From DATFVA01 sp963800255 (GTDB taxonomy: Bacteria > Bacteroidota > Ignavibacteria > Ignavibacteriales > Ignavibacteriaceae), in contig CAWDAK010000013.1 of assembly GCA_963800255.1 (NCBI GenBank), positions 1-64,000 on the forward strand: a stretch of 64,000 nucleotides of DNA, given 5' to 3'. Within the stretch, counting starts at the first letter, position 1. The number at the start of each line of letters is the position of its first letter. Of this stretch, positions 21,808 to 31,266 are shown one piece after another. Below the pieces are notes generated by a model. The model did no database searches. It had not been told where the DNA came from and was given only the letters and a program-made list of their open reading frames with translations. The translations under genes were made by a program, and so were the position numbers.

Positions 21808-22853
21808 TTACACCAAAAAACTTATTAATCGTTAGAACTGACCGTATTGGTGATGTTATTCTCTCCCTTCCCCTGGCTTCAATTATTAAAAAACATCTTC
21901 CTGCATGTAAAATAACCTTTCTTGTAAGAAATTATACCAGAGCCCTGGTTGAAAATCATCCTTACATAGATGAAGTAATCATTCTTAAAGAAAAAGGAAG
22001 AAAGATCCTTGTCAGGCAGAACGTTAAAAATATTGCGCATTATAATTTTGATTCTGCAGTTATTGTCTATCCTACGTTTGTAACATCCCTTATTATCTAT
22101 CTAAGTAAAATAAAAATCAGGATAGGAACAGGTTACCGGTGGTATTCATTTTTATTCAATCAGAAGATATATGAACACAGGAAATATGCGGAAAGGCATG
22201 AACTTGAATATAATGTTAATCTCCTGAGTAAATTCGGTATTGATGAAAATGTCAGCCAGGGTAATGTTGAATTTAACCTTGCTCCGGATAGATCCAGTGA
22301 ACAAAAAATTGATGAGATACTGCAGAGATCAGAAATCAATCTCAGGGAACCAATAATAATAATCCATCCCGGAAGCGGGGGCAGTTCGGTTGATCTTCCA
22401 CAGCAGAAATTCAGATCCCTGGTAGAGAAGATATCGAAAGATCTTACAGAAAACATAATACTTACGGGAAGCGACAAAGAAAAATATCTTTGCGAAAACC
22501 TCAAACTGCGTCCCGGTATTTTGAACCTTGCAGGAAAACTCGACCTCCCGGGAATGATCGCCCTGATAAAAAAATGTTCTATTTTTATTGCCAATTCAAC
22601 GGGACCAATCCATATAGCAGCTGCTCTCGGTAAATATACCATAGGATTTTATCCCCGGATCGCTGCCTGTTCAGCTGACAGGTGGGGCCCTTATACAAAT
22701 AAGAAAGTTATTTTTTCGCCTAAAATCGAATGTTCTGACTGCACAAGGGAACAGTGCAGCCGGTTGAATTGTATGAACAGCATCGAAGTGACCGATATCT
22801 TTTATGAAACAGAAAAAATTTATAAGTTTATCCAAGACGAACGGAGAAAATAG
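21804..22853 (+). CDS. Glycosyltransferase family 9 (heptosyltransferase-like)
   Basis: A GT-B enzyme of the ADP-heptose:LPS heptosyltransferase family, which adds heptose to the lipopolysaccharide inner core. The 349 residues include the N-terminal LIVRTDRIGDVILSLP, the donor-site HPGSGGSS (about 190-197) and NSTGPIHIAAALG (about 271-283). A Cys-rich tail near 312-329 has the C-x2-C-x4-C-x4-C spacing common in this family. It overlaps the DNA glycosylase by 4 bases and abuts the DUF3108 gene. A partial GT9 gene also lies at the end of this window (63629). Confidence 0.92.
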   Translation: MITPKNLLIVRTDRIGDVILSLPLASIIKKHLPACKITFLVRNYTRALVENHPYIDEVIILKEKGRKILVRQNVKNIAHYNFDSAVIVYPTFVTSLIIYLSKIKIRIGTGYRWYSFLFNQKIYEHRKYAERHELEYNVNLLSKFGIDENVSQGNVEFNLAPDRSSEQKIDEILQRSEINLREPIIIIHPGSGGSSVDLPQQKFRSLVEKISKDLTENIILTGSDKEKYLCENLKLRPGILNLAGKLDLPGMIALIKKCSIFIANSTGPIHIAAALGKYTIGFYPRIAACSADRWGPYTNKKVIFSPKIECSDCTREQCSRLNCMNSIEVTDIFYETEKIYKFIQDERRK

Positions 22854-23651
22854 ATGCTCAGGAAATATTTGCTGTTATTTTTTTTACTGCCTGTTATATC
22901 ATACGCCGGTTCCGGTAATGATAGCACACAAACTGATCCTGAATTCAGAACTTTAGAAAACAAAGCTTTTAAGGTTGGGGAGAAACTCACATTTGATGTT
23001 AAATACGGATTTGTAACTGCAGGGGTTGCAACTATGCAGATTCCTCAGATGAGAAGGATATCCGGCCGTGAGGCATACCATGTAACATTTGAAGTTAATT
23101 CTGTTCCCAGCTTCGACTGGATATATAAGGTACGCGACCGTTATGAAACCTTCATTGATGCAAAAGGACTCTTTCCCTGGAGATTTGAACAGCATATCAG
23201 GGAAGGTGGATATAGCCGTGACTTCTCTGCTTTCTTTGATCAGAGAAAAGGAAAAGCTAAAACCAGTGAAGGCGAGTATGAAATACCAAAATATGTTAAT
23301 GACATTGTTTCTGCTTTCTACTTTGCAAGAACCTTTGATTATTCTACTCTTAAAGTAAATGACCGGATCCATCTTAAAAATTTTTATAAAGATAAAGTTT
23401 ACGACCTGGATGTTCGCTTCCTCGGCAGGGAAACTATTGAAGTAACTGCGGGTACCTTTAAATGTATAGTTGTTGAGCCTTTAGTACAGGAAGGCGGACT
23501 TTTTAAGAGCGAGGGTAGCATAGTTGTCTGGCTGTCTGACGATGAATTAAAAATTCCCGTAAAGGTTAAGACAAAAGTTGTAATAGGTTCCATTGATGCG
23601 GAGTTAACAGCCTATGAAGGCTTGAAGGGTAAGCTCACTTCAAAACAATAA
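22854..23651 (+). CDS. DUF3108 exported protein
   Basis: A 265-residue protein with a signal peptide (about 1-19, SYAG) and a DUF3108 domain over most of its length. The opening FKVGEKLTFDVKYGFVTAG is diagnostic, as is YKVRDRYETFID. It probably folds as a periplasmic beta-rich domain. The family has no known biochemical role and is often found beside lipopolysaccharide or outer-membrane genes, which fits this position right after the GT9 gene. Confidence 0.88.
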   Translation: MLRKYLLLFFLLPVISYAGSGNDSTQTDPEFRTLENKAFKVGEKLTFDVKYGFVTAGVATMQIPQMRRISGREAYHVTFEVNSVPSFDWIYKVRDRYETFIDAKGLFPWRFEQHIREGGYSRDFSAFFDQRKGKAKTSEGEYEIPKYVNDIVSAFYFARTFDYSTLKVNDRIHLKNFYKDKVYDLDVRFLGRETIEVTAGTFKCIVVEPLVQEGGLFKSEGSIVVWLSDDELKIPVKVKTKVVIGSIDAELTAYEGLKGKLTSKQ

Positions 23652-23714
23652 TCTACTTGCCTGCTTAAAATGTACTAAATAGGAAAATGCCGGTCATTTA
23701 TTTATTTTCACCAA

Positions 23715-24695
23715 ATGGATGAATTCAATTCAAAACAGGATCCTTTTAATGAGGATCCTGAAAAAAATAAAGAGATTAAAAGCGATCTTGAAGGAGATGC
23801 CGGCAGCCGCATTGAACCCCAGATAAATCCTATAGCCGCTGCATTTATCGGCTTAATAGGAGGTTTTTTATTATACCAGATCGTCGGTGGTGTCATAACC
23901 CTGCTGATATTCGGGATGGACATTGATAAGGCTCCGGTTAATGCTGTCAGACTGATGACTATGGCCGGACAGATTCTTTTTATGCTTCTGCCTGCATTAT
24001 TATTTTCAAAATGGTTTTATCTAGATATTTCAGCAGTAATCAGGACAAGAGTTCCGTCCTGGAAGGAATTTGTTCTTTTTGGTATCGGCATAATAATACT
24101 TACTCCGCTTCTCCAGTATATTATCACGGTTCAGAATTACCTCATAGATATCTGGGCTGCAAGTTCTCCCTTTATTCAATCTATTAAATCATCCCTCGAT
24201 TCCTTAAATGACCTTGTTGAAAAGACTTATGGCAACTTGCTGACCGTACACAATTTCTATGAGGCTTTACTCGTTATTCTTGTTGTTTCTGTTATTCCGG
24301 CCCTCTGTGAGGAAACAATGTTCCGCGGATTTATTCAGAAAAGCTTCGAACTGAAGATTAAACCCGTCTGGGCAGCTCTTATCACGGCAACATTCTTTGG
24401 TATTTACCATTTTAACCCTTATGGTATGATACCATTAATAATACTGGGATTTTATTTCGGCTTTGCGGCTTACAAAAGCAATTCTATCCTGGTTCCTATG
24501 AGCCTTCATTTCACTAATAATTTTATAGCAATTATGGTATATTTTTTAATTGGAAATGAGGATCTCATTAATACGAAACCCGGAACAGATATAGATCTGA
24601 ATTCGGCTGTGTTGATGATAGTATTATTATCTCTTATTATGGTAGGACTTATTATTAGTATCAGGAAATTTTATTCAAAACAGATAATTACTTAA
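23715..24695 (+). CDS. CPBP family intramembrane metalloprotease
   Basis: A 326-residue polytopic membrane protein of the CAAX-protease and bacteriocin-processing (CPBP/ABI) family, related to Rce1. It has a cytosolic charged N-terminus (about 1-38) and then seven or eight hydrophobic helices. The catalytic motifs are CEETMFRGF (EExxxR, about 197-205), FFGIYHF (FxxxH) and LHFTNN. Members act as site-2-like proteases or in bacteriocin immunity; the substrate here is unknown. It is 9 bp before a zinc-ribbon gene and precedes cdsA. Confidence 0.9.
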   Translation: MDEFNSKQDPFNEDPEKNKEIKSDLEGDAGSRIEPQINPIAAAFIGLIGGFLLYQIVGGVITLLIFGMDIDKAPVNAVRLMTMAGQILFMLLPALLFSKWFYLDISAVIRTRVPSWKEFVLFGIGIIILTPLLQYIITVQNYLIDIWAASSPFIQSIKSSLDSLNDLVEKTYGNLLTVHNFYEALLVILVVSVIPALCEETMFRGFIQKSFELKIKPVWAALITATFFGIYHFNPYGMIPLIILGFYFGFAAYKSNSILVPMSLHFTNNFIAIMVYFLIGNEDLINTKPGTDIDLNSAVLMIVLLSLIMVGLIISIRKFYSKQIIT

Positions 24696-24704
24696 GGAGG
24701 ATTT

Positions 24705-25061
24705 ATGCCTGTATGTCCTAATTGTGAATATGAATATGTTGAAGGAATTACTATATGTCCCGACTGTGGTACCAGGCTTGTTGAAGATGAATATTTTGTT
24801 CAGCCGGAGGAATGGACCGAAAAGAACTGGCAGGTAGTGTATACTTCAGGTCAGGAATATGATGTTGAAATGCTGAGGGATAACCTGGAAAGTGCGGGTA
24901 TAAAGACTTCGATACTTTCACAGAAAGACAGGAATTTTCCTGCCCCTGGCGATTTTTCTCTGGTGAAACTATACGTCAGAAATGATGATGTGCAATCTGC
25001 TCTCAATTTTATTGAACAGGTTAAGAACCAGGATAGCAGCGAAGAAAATGAGGAAGAATAA
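24705..25061 (+). CDS. Zinc-ribbon plus DUF2007 small protein
   Basis: A 118-residue cytosolic protein. The N-terminus is a zinc ribbon, CPNC (4-7) and CPDC (18-21). The rest (about 40-110, WQVVYTSGQEYDVEMLRDNLESAGI) is a DUF2007-type putative signal-transducing domain. A strong ribosome site, AAGGAGG, lies 6 bases before the ATG. The end is acidic. It sits between a membrane protease and cdsA; no function is established for the family. Confidence 0.85.
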   Translation: MPVCPNCEYEYVEGITICPDCGTRLVEDEYFVQPEEWTEKNWQVVYTSGQEYDVEMLRDNLESAGIKTSILSQKDRNFPAPGDFSLVKLYVRNDDVQSALNFIEQVKNQDSSEENEEE

Positions 25062-25067
25062 TCTCTG

Positions 25068-25889
25068 ATGGCTTTGGGCAACACAACACAAAGAGTGCTT
25101 GTATCCCTTGTCGCTATACCGGTTATTATCGCGGTAAGCTATTTTGGCGGGATTTATTTCTTTCTGTTTGCATCCTTAATAGCTCTAGTCTCTTTTTATG
25201 AATTCAGTAAATTTGTAAAGAGAAAGGATGTATATGTCAACATAGCTGTAGGAATTATATTCATCCTGCTTCTTCTTGTTAATGAATATTTTCACTACCT
25301 TGATGTTTATTACCTCATTCTTGCCCTAACCGTAATACTTACACTTTTTGAGCTGTTCAGAAATAGAGGGTCTGCAATACTAAATATCGGAACAACAATG
25401 CTCGGTATCCTGTATATAGGTTTTTTTACAGATGCTTTGCTTGCAATAAGGGAATTTTATCCCCGGATAGAATACCTTTACCACCGCGGCGGCTTCCTTA
25501 TAATATCGATTCTCGCCGCCATCTGGATTTGTGATTCTGCGGCATTCTTCGGTGGTACCAGTCTAGGAAAACATAAGCTTTTCCCCCGCGTTAGTCCAAA
25601 AAAAAGCTGGGAGGGAGCTATATTCGGGTTCATTTTCGCGATTTTGACCATGCTGCTTGCCAAAGTAATTATTTTGGACTTCCTTAGCTGGCCTTCAGTA
25701 ATTATTTTAGGAATAATTGTAGGAATTATTGGTCAGATTGGAGATCTTGTAGAATCTCTCTTTAAACGTGATGCTGGAGTAAAAGATTCTTCAGGGATAA
25801 TTCCCGGACATGGAGGAATTTTCGACAGATTTGATTCTCTGCTTTATACAGCTCCTGTAATTCTGCTTTACCTTAAATATTTTGCCTGA
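25068..25889 (+). CDS. cdsA: Phosphatidate cytidylyltransferase
   Basis: CdsA makes CDP-diacylglycerol from CTP and phosphatidic acid, the precursor of all major phospholipids, in the inner membrane. It is 273 residues with about eight helices. The C-terminal PROSITE signature is complete: SLFKRDAGVKDSS then PGHGGIFDRFDS. SPKKSWEGA is also typical. The gene is 6 bp after the zinc-ribbon gene and 12 bp before rimO. Confidence 0.96.
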   Translation: MALGNTTQRVLVSLVAIPVIIAVSYFGGIYFFLFASLIALVSFYEFSKFVKRKDVYVNIAVGIIFILLLLVNEYFHYLDVYYLILALTVILTLFELFRNRGSAILNIGTTMLGILYIGFFTDALLAIREFYPRIEYLYHRGGFLIISILAAIWICDSAAFFGGTSLGKHKLFPRVSPKKSWEGAIFGFIFAILTMLLAKVIILDFLSWPSVIILGIIVGIIGQIGDLVESLFKRDAGVKDSSGIIPGHGGIFDRFDSLLYTAPVILLYLKYFA

Positions 25890-25901
25890 AAAATAGATTT
25901 T

Positions 25902-27218
25902 ATGAATAAAAATAATAAATCCGGCGTCAGTATTATCACGTTGGGATGTTCAAAGAATACTGTCGATTCAGAAAGGCTGATGAACCAGCTTAACCTTAAT
26001 AAGCTTAAGCTGAATGATAATCCTGAAGATTCAGATACAGTTATAATAAATACCTGTGGATTTATCGAAGCTGCAAAACAGGAGTCAATAAATACTATCC
26101 TTAATGCTGTTGCGCTTAAGAACCAGGGTAAGATGAAAAAAGTGATTGTTGCAGGCTGTCTCTCTGAAAGATACATGGAGGATCTTCGCGGTGAAATCCC
26201 CGAAGTTGATGCCTGGTTTGGTACTGAAAAGTATGAAGATATTCTTAAAGAACTTGGTGGTGAATTAAAATATGAGCTTCTCGGAGAAAGAATTCTTTCG
26301 TCTCCATCCCATACCGCTTACCTGAAGATTTCTGAAGGATGCGATCATCCCTGCTCTTTCTGCGCTATCCCCTTAATGCGGGGCAAGCATAAATCAAAAT
26401 CAATAGAAGATCTCGTAAGAGAAACAGAATTCCTTGCCCGGAACAATACTAAGGAACTTGTGCTGATTGCGCAGGATACTACAGACTATGGAAAAGATAT
26501 TTACGGCAGGAAAATGATTGCCGAACTTTTAAACAGGTTAAGTGAGGTTGAAGGTATACAATGGATTCGTTTAATGTACGCATATCCTTCGCAATTCCCC
26601 GATGAGCTCATTGATGTAATTGCAGAGAATCCAAAAGTTTGTAAATACGTTGATATACCTCTTCAGCACATATCTGATAATGTTTTGAAGTCGATGAGAA
26701 GAGGTGTTACTGCTAAAAGAACAAAAGAACTTATCAGGAAACTTAAAGCCAGGGTTCCGGGTATTACTATAAGAACAACATTTATTGTTGGTTACCCTAA
26801 TGAAGGTGAAGCTGAATTCAGAGAGCTATGCGAATTTGTCAAGGAAACTGAATTCGATCGTATTGGAGCATTTACTTTTTCCATAGAAGAAAATACAAGC
26901 AGTTTCATTCTTGGTGATCCCGTACCTGAAAAAGTCAAACTTGAAAGAAAAAATAAATTAATGGAAATTCAGAAAGAGATTTCATTAAAGATTAATAGTA
27001 GATTTGAAGGAATGAAGCTGAATGTGATGATAGAGGGTAAAGAAGGTGATTATTTCATCGGCAGGTCTTACCGCGATGCACCTGAAGTTGACGGCGAAAT
27101 TCTTATTCCCTCCAACGGCAGAAAACTGAAACCGGGTGAGTTTTATACCGTTGATGTTTTCGATTATAATGAATATGATTTATATGCCAACATTTCCCGG
27201 AATGGGAGAAAAACATGA
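25902..27218 (+). CDS. rimO: Ribosomal protein S12 methylthiotransferase RimO
   Basis: A radical-SAM enzyme that methylthiolates an aspartate (Asp89 in E. coli) of ribosomal protein S12. It is 438 residues. The auxiliary cluster cysteines are Cys16 (TLGCSKN), Cys52 (INTCGFIEAAKQES) and Cys86 (AGCLSERY). The radical-SAM cysteines are Cys147, Cys151 and Cys154 (ISEGCDHPCSFC). A C-terminal TRAM domain is present. NTCGFI and GCLSERY are RimO features that MiaB lacks. The last 4 bases overlap the start of the GWxTD gene. Confidence 0.97.
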   Translation: MNKNNKSGVSIITLGCSKNTVDSERLMNQLNLNKLKLNDNPEDSDTVIINTCGFIEAAKQESINTILNAVALKNQGKMKKVIVAGCLSERYMEDLRGEIPEVDAWFGTEKYEDILKELGGELKYELLGERILSSPSHTAYLKISEGCDHPCSFCAIPLMRGKHKSKSIEDLVRETEFLARNNTKELVLIAQDTTDYGKDIYGRKMIAELLNRLSEVEGIQWIRLMYAYPSQFPDELIDVIAENPKVCKYVDIPLQHISDNVLKSMRRGVTAKRTKELIRKLKARVPGITIRTTFIVGYPNEGEAEFRELCEFVKETEFDRIGAFTFSIEENTSSFILGDPVPEKVKLERKNKLMEIQKEISLKINSRFEGMKLNVMIEGKEGDYFIGRSYRDAPEVDGEILIPSNGRKLKPGEFYTVDVFDYNEYDLYANISRNGRKT

Positions 27219-28493
27219 AAAATTTATTAAAAATTGCACTGCTGCTTTTTTTGGTTCAACCGGTCCCTGCACAGGTGGAAACTGCTGACGAGCCCGATGC
27301 AGCCAGGTCGCTCCCTAAGTTTTACCAGGACTTTCTTAATTTTTATACACCAGACAGTGCTACCACCAGGGTGGATGCTTTTATTCAGGTACCTTATAAC
27401 CAGATACAATTTATAAAATCTGATAAAGGATTTACGGCGAGTTATACCATCACAATTTCAGTTTTTAATGAAAACAGGGAGAAACTGATCGTAGAAAAGG
27501 TCTGGAACGAGGAAGTAAATGAAAAAGATTTTGAACAAACCAATAGTCAGAATAATTATAATCTAAGTTTTAAATCTTTTTTCCTTGCACCAGGTACATA
27601 TATAATAAGAAGTTCTGTTGAAGATAAGGAATCGAAGAAAGAATATTCATTCGAGAATCCTTTTATAGTAAAATCGCTGGAAGATAGCCCGGCACTGAGT
27701 GACGTTATTTTTATTTCAAAGATGTCTGAATCAGAAGATGCCAAAAAAATACTTCCGAATGTTTCCGGGAATGTTGCTACACAAAAAGAAGGAGTTCCTT
27801 TATTTTTTGAAGCCTATTCCGATTCTGCTAAGAATGTTAGAATGGAATACATAATAACAAATGATAAGAAAGATGTAATTTTTCAGAGTAATGAGTCACA
27901 TGCATCTTGATTCCGGAAAAACACAGATTTTTCATACTATTAAAGACAGTACAATCAGCCTTGGCAAATATCTCTTAACAATCTCCCTTTTGAATGACAA
28001 AGGGGTGGTTGTTGCATCAACTAACAAGGGATTTTTCTCAAGGTGGAGTGGAGTTCCCACAACCGTAAAAGATCTTGACCTGGCAGTAGATCAGCTGGTT
28101 TATATCGCATCGCAGTCTGAGATAGATTATATACAGGATGCAAAGTCCAAGGATGAAAAAACCAAGCGTTACATTGAGTTTTGGAAGAAAAAAGATCCCA
28201 GTCCCTCAACTGAGGAAAATGAAGCTTTCAACGAATATTACCGCAGGATTGAATACGCTAATGAACACTTCTCTCATTATGTTAAGGGTTGGAAAACTGA
28301 CCGTGGAATGGTTTTCATTCTACTGGGAGCGCCTAACAATGTAGACCGTCATCCTTTTGACATCGAAACCAAACCTTATGAAGTCTGGCAGTACTACCAG
28401 ATGAATAAGCAGTTTATTTTTGTCGATGAAAATGGGTTTGGAGATTACAGATTAATAACTCCTCTTTACGGGGATGATTACCGCTATAGATAA
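27215..28493 (+). CDS. GWxTD-domain protein, interrupted by a frameshift
   Basis: An exported protein whose C-terminal third is the GWxTD domain: GWKTDRGMVFILLGAP, then YEVWQYY. The family is known from Bacteroidota-Chlorobiota-Ignavibacteriota genomes and has no known role. The reading frame from the ATG at 27215 has a signal peptide (residues 1-19, VPAQ) and ends at a TGA at 27910. The second frame (visible from 27891 to 28493) continues the same protein. The total span is one base longer than a multiple of three, so one extra base lies at about 27880-27910. Joined, the protein is about 425 residues. The ATG overlaps the rimO stop. Confidence 0.82.
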
Positions 28494-28495
28494 TT

Positions 28496-29462
28496 ATGAT
28501 AGTTACAGTAACGTTAAATCCGCTTCTCGAAAGAAGGTATTCTTATAATAAGATAAGCTACCCCGGCATCAAATAGGGGCGGAAAGCTCGTTATCCAGGC
28601 AGGAGGCAAAGGAATAAATGTGAGCCGTCAGTTAAATCAGATGGGTATACCGGGACTCGCTTTTACATTCCTTGGAGGAAATAACGGTAAGCTCTTGAGA
28701 GATATCCTGAAGAAAGAGGATATAAACTTTACAGCAGTTAAAACGGAATCTGAAACCCGTGAGGGTGTTGTTCTGGTTGACGAAAACAGCCGGGAAACAA
28801 CAAGTTTCTTTAGCGATAATCCTGAGATCTCTCCGGAGGAGGCAGATGAGTTCAAAGGGAAATTGGATAAAATAATTCAGAACTGTGAAATAGTTATATT
28901 TTCCGGAAGCTCTCCTTGTAAAAATACCGGTACGCTTATACCTTTCGGGATAGAAGCTGCCCGCCGGTATGATAAAGTTTCTGTATGCGATACTTACGGA
29001 GAACATTTGAAAGACTGTATAAATGCAGGTCCTACTATCCTTCATAATAATGTTGATGAACTCAGGAATTCGCTGAATCTTGAATTATCGTCAGAGGATA
29101 GTATGCTGACTTTCATGGAGGATCTCTACAAAAAGGGAATCAAACAAAGCTACCTTACGAATGCAGAAAAAATCTTTTATTCCTCTAACTTTGATTTTCA
29201 TTTCAGGGTAACTCCGCCGGCAATAAAAACTTTTGATCCCACCGGAAGCGGAGATAGTTTTATGGCCGGGATTATATACAGCTGGCATAACGATTTGACT
29301 TTTGAAGAAGGATTAAAATTTGCAGTTTCGCTGGGTACATTGAATGCTTCAAGAAAAGATGTAAGTAATGTTCCCCTGAAAGATTCTGATAAGCTCATGT
29401 CCATGGTCGAAGTTGTCCCGATAGGTAAGAAAATGAAAACTTTAGATGTTACACCTCGCTAA
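28496..29462 (+). CDS. PfkB-family sugar kinase (1-phosphofructokinase-like), frameshift near 5' end
   Basis: A ribokinase/PfkB-fold kinase, most like 1-phosphofructokinase or tagatose-6-phosphate kinase, which phosphorylate a sugar phosphate with ATP. An ATG at 28496 begins MIVTVTLNP, the standard start of this family, and runs into a TAG at 28574. The frame that continues reads NRGGKLVIQAGGKGINVSRQ, the PfkB signature 1. The second signature, DPTGSGDSFMAG, carries the catalytic Asp. Dropping one C from the CCCC run at 28561-28564 joins the two parts into about 321 residues. A GTG at 28620 is inside the signature and is not a credible start. The end overlaps the barrel gene by 17 bases. Its place between envelope genes is unusual. 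Confidence 0.85.
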
Positions 29463-31208
29463 ATACATACCGGTCTGTTTATTATTCATCTCTTCATTAT
29501 CAGCACAGGTCATAAAAGATTTTAATGTCAACGGCAACCGTGTATTTGATGATGACGATTATTTTACCTGGAGTGGTTTAAACACAGGAGAAAAGTATAC
29601 ACAAAACCTTTTGGATACCCTGAAGACTAACATTGCCGGTGAGTTGGGCAAAAGGGGTTACCTCGAAAGCAGATATGATTCAGTTTATGCAGAACTCTCT
29701 CCCGATTCTCAGGAGGTAAGCGTAACGCTATCTATTGATGAAGGACGGCCAACGTATATTAACCATTTTGTGTATGAGGGAGCTGACTTAGAAGATACAA
29801 GTAAAATTCTTCCTTTTTTTGATTTCCTTGAAGGGGAGATTTTTAACAAATCTGATCTGGAAACATCAATTGCCAATTCTCTCAATTATTACGAAGACTC
29901 CGGAAATCCTTTTGCGAGAATCATCATAAACTCAGTATATGTTTATTATGATTCGCTTAAAGATGAAAGCCTGGCAGATATCTATCTTGATTTTAAAAAG
30001 GGGAAGACAGAAAAATCGACAGGGTTGAAATTATCGGGAATTCCTCTACCAAAGATTATGTAATTGTACGTGAACTCAGGCTCAATAAGGGCGAAATGTA
30101 CTCTCAATCCAAAATTGATGAGCTGCCTCAAAGGCTTAACAGGCTTCGTTTTTTTGAACCGGTTGATCCTCCCCAATTTTACATTAACAGTGAAAAGGAA
30201 GGAGTGCTTTCGCTTAATGTAAAGGAGAAACAGACTAATAACTTTGATGGAATACTAGGTTATATTCCGGGAACGAAGGATAATGAGAAGGGCTATCTTA
30301 CGGGTCTTGTCGATATAAGTATGAGAAATCTGTTCGGAACAGGGCGTGCTGCAGCCATAAAATGGCAGCAGTTTGATAGGTATTCTCAGGAGCTTGAGCT
30401 TAAGTACCTGGAACCCTGGCTTTTCGGATATCCTTTTAATATTAATGGCGATTTTTATCAGCGCAAACAGGATACATCTTATGTTCAAAGAAAAATAGGC
30501 GGATCACTTGAATACCTTGCGACGGAAAACATCTCTGCATCTGTACTGATTTCATCTGAGCTCGTTATACCAACAATTAATAAAAATCCTATGTTTACTG
30601 TCTTCAACAGTAGTTCTTTAACTACAGGACTGAACCTTAAATTCGACAGCCGGGATGACCCGTATTCGCCTACCGGAGGATTGTTATTCCTTACTTCTTA
30701 TACGTTCAGCAGGAAACGGATATATGGACCAAAAGAATTTATTACAGCAGAAATTAAAACGAATCTTAACCTGCAGAGGTTTGCTCTTGATCTCGGCGGA
30801 TACTACCAGCTTTTCAACAGACAGGTTGTTGCTTTAAGTCTACACGGTAAAGAATTAAGGGGATCTTTTTTTGAGGACTCTGATTTATTCCGGCTGGGAG
30901 GAACCAGTACTCTCAGGGGATATAGAGAAAACCAGTTTCTTGGCTCAAGGATAGGCTGGGGGAATCTTGAATACAGGCTTCTTTTAACAAGAAGAACGTT
31001 TGCATTCCTCTTTTTCGATGCAGGATATTACTACAGAAAGCCTGAACCCGAAAGAAACATTCTTAAACAGGAAGGTTTCAAAACCGGATACGGCGTAGGT
31101 CTGAATATTGAAACAGGAGTAGGTGTGCTTGCCGTAAGTTTTGCACTAGCTGCCGGAGATTCCTTCTCCGATGGCAAAATTCATTTCGGCATAGTAAATG
31201 AATTTTAA
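29446..31208 (+). CDS. BamA/TamA-like outer-membrane protein, interrupted by a frameshift
   Basis: An Omp85-superfamily barrel with N-terminal POTRA domains, of the kind that insert or secrete proteins across the outer membrane. The ATG at 29446 starts a signal peptide (about 1-20, SLSAQ) and POTRA-like repeats (FNVNGNRVFDDDDY). Frame 1 ends at 30063; the continuation is in frame 3, where upstream codons read KIDRVEIIGNSSTKDYVIV and then RELRL. The span is one base short of a multiple of three, and adding one A to the run at about 30011-30015 joins the parts into about 587 residues. The barrel has the FRLGGTSTLRGY motif (RGY of strand L6) and ends in a Phe. It starts inside the end of the PfkB gene. 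Confidence 0.85.
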
Positions 31209-31266
31209 TACAGTTTGATTTTTTTCGTCTTTTCTAACTAACTTTCCGGCAATATTAACTGGATTA

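Noticed and set aside
28081..28100. Second sigma-54-like string (TGGCAG...CAGC)
   Set aside because: It lies inside the GWxTD coding sequence, and the -12 side does not fit.
28620..29462. Independent PfkB gene starting at GTG 28620
   Set aside because: The GTG lies inside the GGKGINVSR signature. The true start is at 28496 with a one-base error between.
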